A stretch of DNA of 7,040 bases from Actinotalea sp. (lineage in GTDB: Bacteria; Actinomycetota; Actinomycetes; Actinomycetales; Cellulomonadaceae): the NCBI GenBank assembly GCA_014360395.1, contig JACIXM010000063.1, positions 1 to 7,040 on the forward strand, read 5' to 3'. Of the stretch, positions 5,505-7,040 are shown in pieces. The stretch's first letter is position 1; the number at the start of each line of letters is the position of its first letter. The notes beneath the pieces are model-generated. The model was not told the DNA's origin and did no database searches. It saw only the letters and a program-made list of their open reading frames with translations. The translations under genes were made by a program, and so were the position numbers.

Positions 5505-6089
5505 TCAGGCCAGCCCGAGGTCCTCCAGGCCGAAGACCGCCAGGTAGGGCAGGCCCTCGGCCTCGATGCGCTCCCGCGCCCCCGTGCCACGGTCGACGAT
5601 GACCGCCACGCCCGCGACCTCGGCGCCGGCCTCGCGCAGCGCCTCGACAGCGGTGAGCACGGAGCCGCCCGTCGTCGAGGTGTCCTCGACCGCCACGACG
5701 CGCCGGCCGACGACGTCCGGGCCCTCGATACGGCGCTGCATGCCGTGCGCCTTGCCCTCCTTGCGGACGACGAACGCGTCGAGGTCCTGGCCGCGGGCCG
5801 CCGCGGCGTGCAGCAGCGCGGTGGCGACCGGGTCGGCGCCGAGCGTCAGCCCGCCGACCGCGTCGACATCGGCCGTGCCGAGGCCGTGCTCCTCCAGGAG
5901 GTCCAGCAGCACGTGGCCGACGAGCGGTGCGGCGCGATGGTGCAGCGTCACCCGGCGCAGGTCGACGTAGTAGTCCGCCTCCTTGCCGGAGGCCAGCGTC
6001 ACGCGGCCGTGGACGACGGCGAGCTCGCGGACGAGGTCGCGCAGCTGCTCGCGGGGGGTCGGGCTGAGGACGAGGTCGTCGGTGGGCAC
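5505..6089 (-). CDS. pyrE: Orotate phosphoribosyltransferase
   Basis: This 194-aa cytoplasmic enzyme joins orotate to PRPP to make orotidine 5'-phosphate in de novo UMP synthesis. The type I phosphoribosyltransferase PRPP motif is VVAVEDTSTTGGS (131-143) with the acidic pair Glu135-Asp136. The N-terminal orotate-site block is LASGKEADYYVDLRRV (32-47), and the catalytic-loop block is VVRKEGKAHG (107-116) with Arg109, Lys110, Lys113 and His115. The length fits bacterial PyrE of this lineage. The start is GTG at 6089. No Shine-Dalgarno sequence is seen; TACCCT lies 6 nt upstream, implying a leaderless message. It sits 49 nt after the SDR gene on the same strand and could also be reached by read-through. 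The other pyrimidine genes are not in view. Confidence 0.96.
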   Translation of the reverse strand: MPTDDLVLSPTPREQLRDLVRELAVVHGRVTLASGKEADYYVDLRRVTLHHRAAPLVGHVLLDLLEEHGLGTADVDAVGGLTLGADPVATALLHAAAARGQDLDAFVVRKEGKAHGMQRRIEGPDVVGRRVVAVEDTSTTGGSVLTAVEALREAGAEVAGVAVIVDRGTGARERIEAEGLPYLAVFGLEDLGLA

Positions 6090-6095
6090 GCTCGC

Positions 6096-6101
6096 AGGGT
6101 A
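6096..6101 (-). promoter_or_regulatory. -10 box placed for a leaderless pyrE transcript
   Basis: The minus strand reads TACCCT, then 6 nt (GCGAGC), then the GTG start of pyrE. It lies in the 49-nt gap after the SDR stop, so pyrE can have its own promoter despite the same-strand neighbour. The -35 region is GC-rich without a recognisable box. Confidence 0.5.
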
Positions 6102-6138
6102 GTGCGAGCGGCGCGCCCGGCGGGGCGGCGGGCCGCCG

Positions 6139-6945
6139 TCACTCGGACGTCTGCGGCTCCTTCGCCTCGTTCTCGCGGACCTTGGCGAGCAGCTTGCCCT
6201 CGCCGGACAGCAGCCGGATGACGGACCGGGGCAGGAGGCGGGCGATGAGCGCGACGGTCTCGTACCGCAGGCTCGGGACGGAGACGACGGCGCCGCGGCG
6301 GACGTCGGCGAGCGCGGTCGCGACGACCTGCTCGGCGTTGAGCCACGCGATGCCGGGCATGTTGTCCCGGTGCAGCCCGGCGCGCTGGTGGAACTCCGTG
6401 TGCACGAAGCCCGGGCACAGCGCGGTCGCCGTGACGCCCGTGCCGGAGAGCTCGACCGCGAGTGCCTCGGTGAACACCTTCACCCAGGACTTGTGCGCGG
6501 AGTAGGTGCCCATGGTGGTGAAGGCCGCGACGGAGGCGACGTTGAGGACGGCGCCGCGCCCGCGCGGGACCATCGCGTTGACCGCGGCGTGGCTGAGCAG
6601 GAGGACGGCCCGGACCATGACCTCCAGGCCGTGCTCCTGGACGTCGAGGTCCCCGCCGACGAACTTCTGCTTGAGGCCGAAGCCCGCGTTGTTGACCAGC
6701 AGGCCGACCGGACGCTCCGGCGAGCGCAGCCGCTCGGCCACGCGCTCGACGTCCTCGTGCACCGACAGGTCGGCCGGCAGCACCTCCACGTGGATGCCTG
6801 CCGCGGCGTGGAGCTGCTCGGCGAGCCGCTCGAGGCGTTCACGGTTCCGGGCGACGAGGACGAGGTCGTGGCGGGCCGTGGCGAGCTGCCAGGCGAACTC
6901 CAGGCCCAGGCCCGCGCTCGCGCCCGTGATCAGTGCGGTACCCAT
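6139..6945 (-). CDS. Short-chain dehydrogenase/reductase (SDR)
   Basis: This 268-aa NAD(P)-dependent oxidoreductase of the classical SDR fold is likely cytoplasmic; its substrate cannot be predicted. The cofactor-binding TGASAGLG is at 7-14. Basic Arg33 after the second strand (LVLVARN) suggests NADPH preference. Further motifs are Asp59 (PADL), the structural NNAG at 85-88, and the catalytic Ser138, Tyr148 and Lys152 (TYSAHK). The substrate-loop CPGFVHTEF is at 177-185. By alignment with classical members, the fourth catalytic residue (Asn before VRA) appears to be Met110. The C-terminal tail (about 250-268) is charged. The start is ATG 6945, with TAGGCT 6 nt upstream and no Shine-Dalgarno sequence. 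It precedes pyrE on the same strand; no functional link is evident. Confidence 0.93.
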   Translation of the reverse strand: MGTALITGASAGLGLEFAWQLATARHDLVLVARNRERLERLAEQLHAAAGIHVEVLPADLSVHEDVERVAERLRSPERPVGLLVNNAGFGLKQKFVGGDLDVQEHGLEVMVRAVLLLSHAAVNAMVPRGRGAVLNVASVAAFTTMGTYSAHKSWVKVFTEALAVELSGTGVTATALCPGFVHTEFHQRAGLHRDNMPGIAWLNAEQVVATALADVRRGAVVSVPSLRYETVALIARLLPRSVIRLLSGEGKLLAKVRENEAKEPQTSE

Positions 6946-6951
6946 GGCGCC

Positions 6952-6957
6952 AGCCTA
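6952..6957 (-). promoter_or_regulatory. -10 box placed for a leaderless SDR transcript
   Basis: The minus strand reads TAGGCT, then 6 nt (GGCGCC), then ATG at 6945. It is the third instance in the window of a TANNNT box exactly 6 nt before a start codon. No clear -35 box is visible upstream. Confidence 0.5.
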
Positions 6958-6991
6958 CGGGTGGCGCGCAGGTCGGCGAGGGGAGGCCGGA

Positions 6992-7028
6992 GAGCGGACG
7001 GGCGGGACGGGGCGGGCGTCCCCCGCTC
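6992..7028. other. Nested GC hairpin upstream of the SDR gene
   Basis: GAGCGG (6992-6997) pairs with CCGCTC (7023-7028). Inside it GGGACG (7004-7009) pairs with CGTCCC (7017-7022), leaving a 7-nt loop and a 6-nt bulge on one side. It may be a terminator for a gene beyond the right edge or a regulatory structure. No U-tract is present and chance pairing is possible at this GC content. The remainder of 6958-7040 shows no gene. Confidence 0.35.
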
Positions 7029-7040
7029 CCGACCGCGATC

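Noticed and set aside
1..7040. Mobile element, defence island or biosynthetic cluster
   Set aside because: No transposase, integrase, nuclease, toxin-antitoxin pair or biosynthetic enzyme is seen. All six genes are ordinary chromosomal families of matching base composition.

Overview
The window is very GC-rich chromosomal DNA from an actinobacterium. A high-GC member of Micrococcales (Cellulomonas-like) is my best guess, judged from codon style, the SpoU/TrmH and SDR subfamilies, and -10-only promoters placed right at start codons. I see no sign of phage, plasmid, IS element, CRISPR, tRNA or rRNA. Six complete protein genes cover nearly all of it. Five are on the minus strand and one (a YwiC-like membrane protein) is on the plus strand.

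Layout from left to right. Bases 1-128 hold a run of 12 G, a 15-bp perfect hairpin and a 23-bp tandem repeat. They form the 3' end of a minus-strand gene for a lipoprotein substrate-binding protein of the branched-chain amino acid (LivJ-like) ABC class (129-1370). That gene has its own promoter and a roughly 60-nt leader with a hairpin. Next comes a three-gene minus-strand operon with overlapping genes, transcribed right to left: NatA-like ATPase (3492-4412), NatB-like permease (2185-3495) and a SpoU/TrmH-family RNA methyltransferase (1538-2206). Its presumed promoter at about 4432-4462 carries an 18-bp palindrome that could be an operator. Divergent from it is the YwiC-like gene (4533-5492). 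This converges on pyrE (orotate phosphoribosyltransferase, 5505-6089, minus) with only 12 bp between the stop codons. Upstream of pyrE, on the same strand, is a short-chain dehydrogenase/reductase (6139-6945).

How the genes work together: NatA/NatB should make one ABC-2 type exporter, and the methyltransferase is translationally linked to it. PyrE serves UMP synthesis. The substrate-binding lipoprotein would need permease and ATPase genes that are not in view. A minus-strand pyrE near a SpoU-type methyltransferase resembles what I recall of the M. tuberculosis pyrE region (recollection, not checked).

I do not find a convincing undescribed system here. The most distinctive sequence-level signal is regulatory. 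Three genes (ywiC-like, pyrE, SDR) each have a TANNNT -10 box exactly 6 nt before the start codon, which predicts leaderless mRNAs, while the ABC operon and the binding protein have Shine-Dalgarno leaders.
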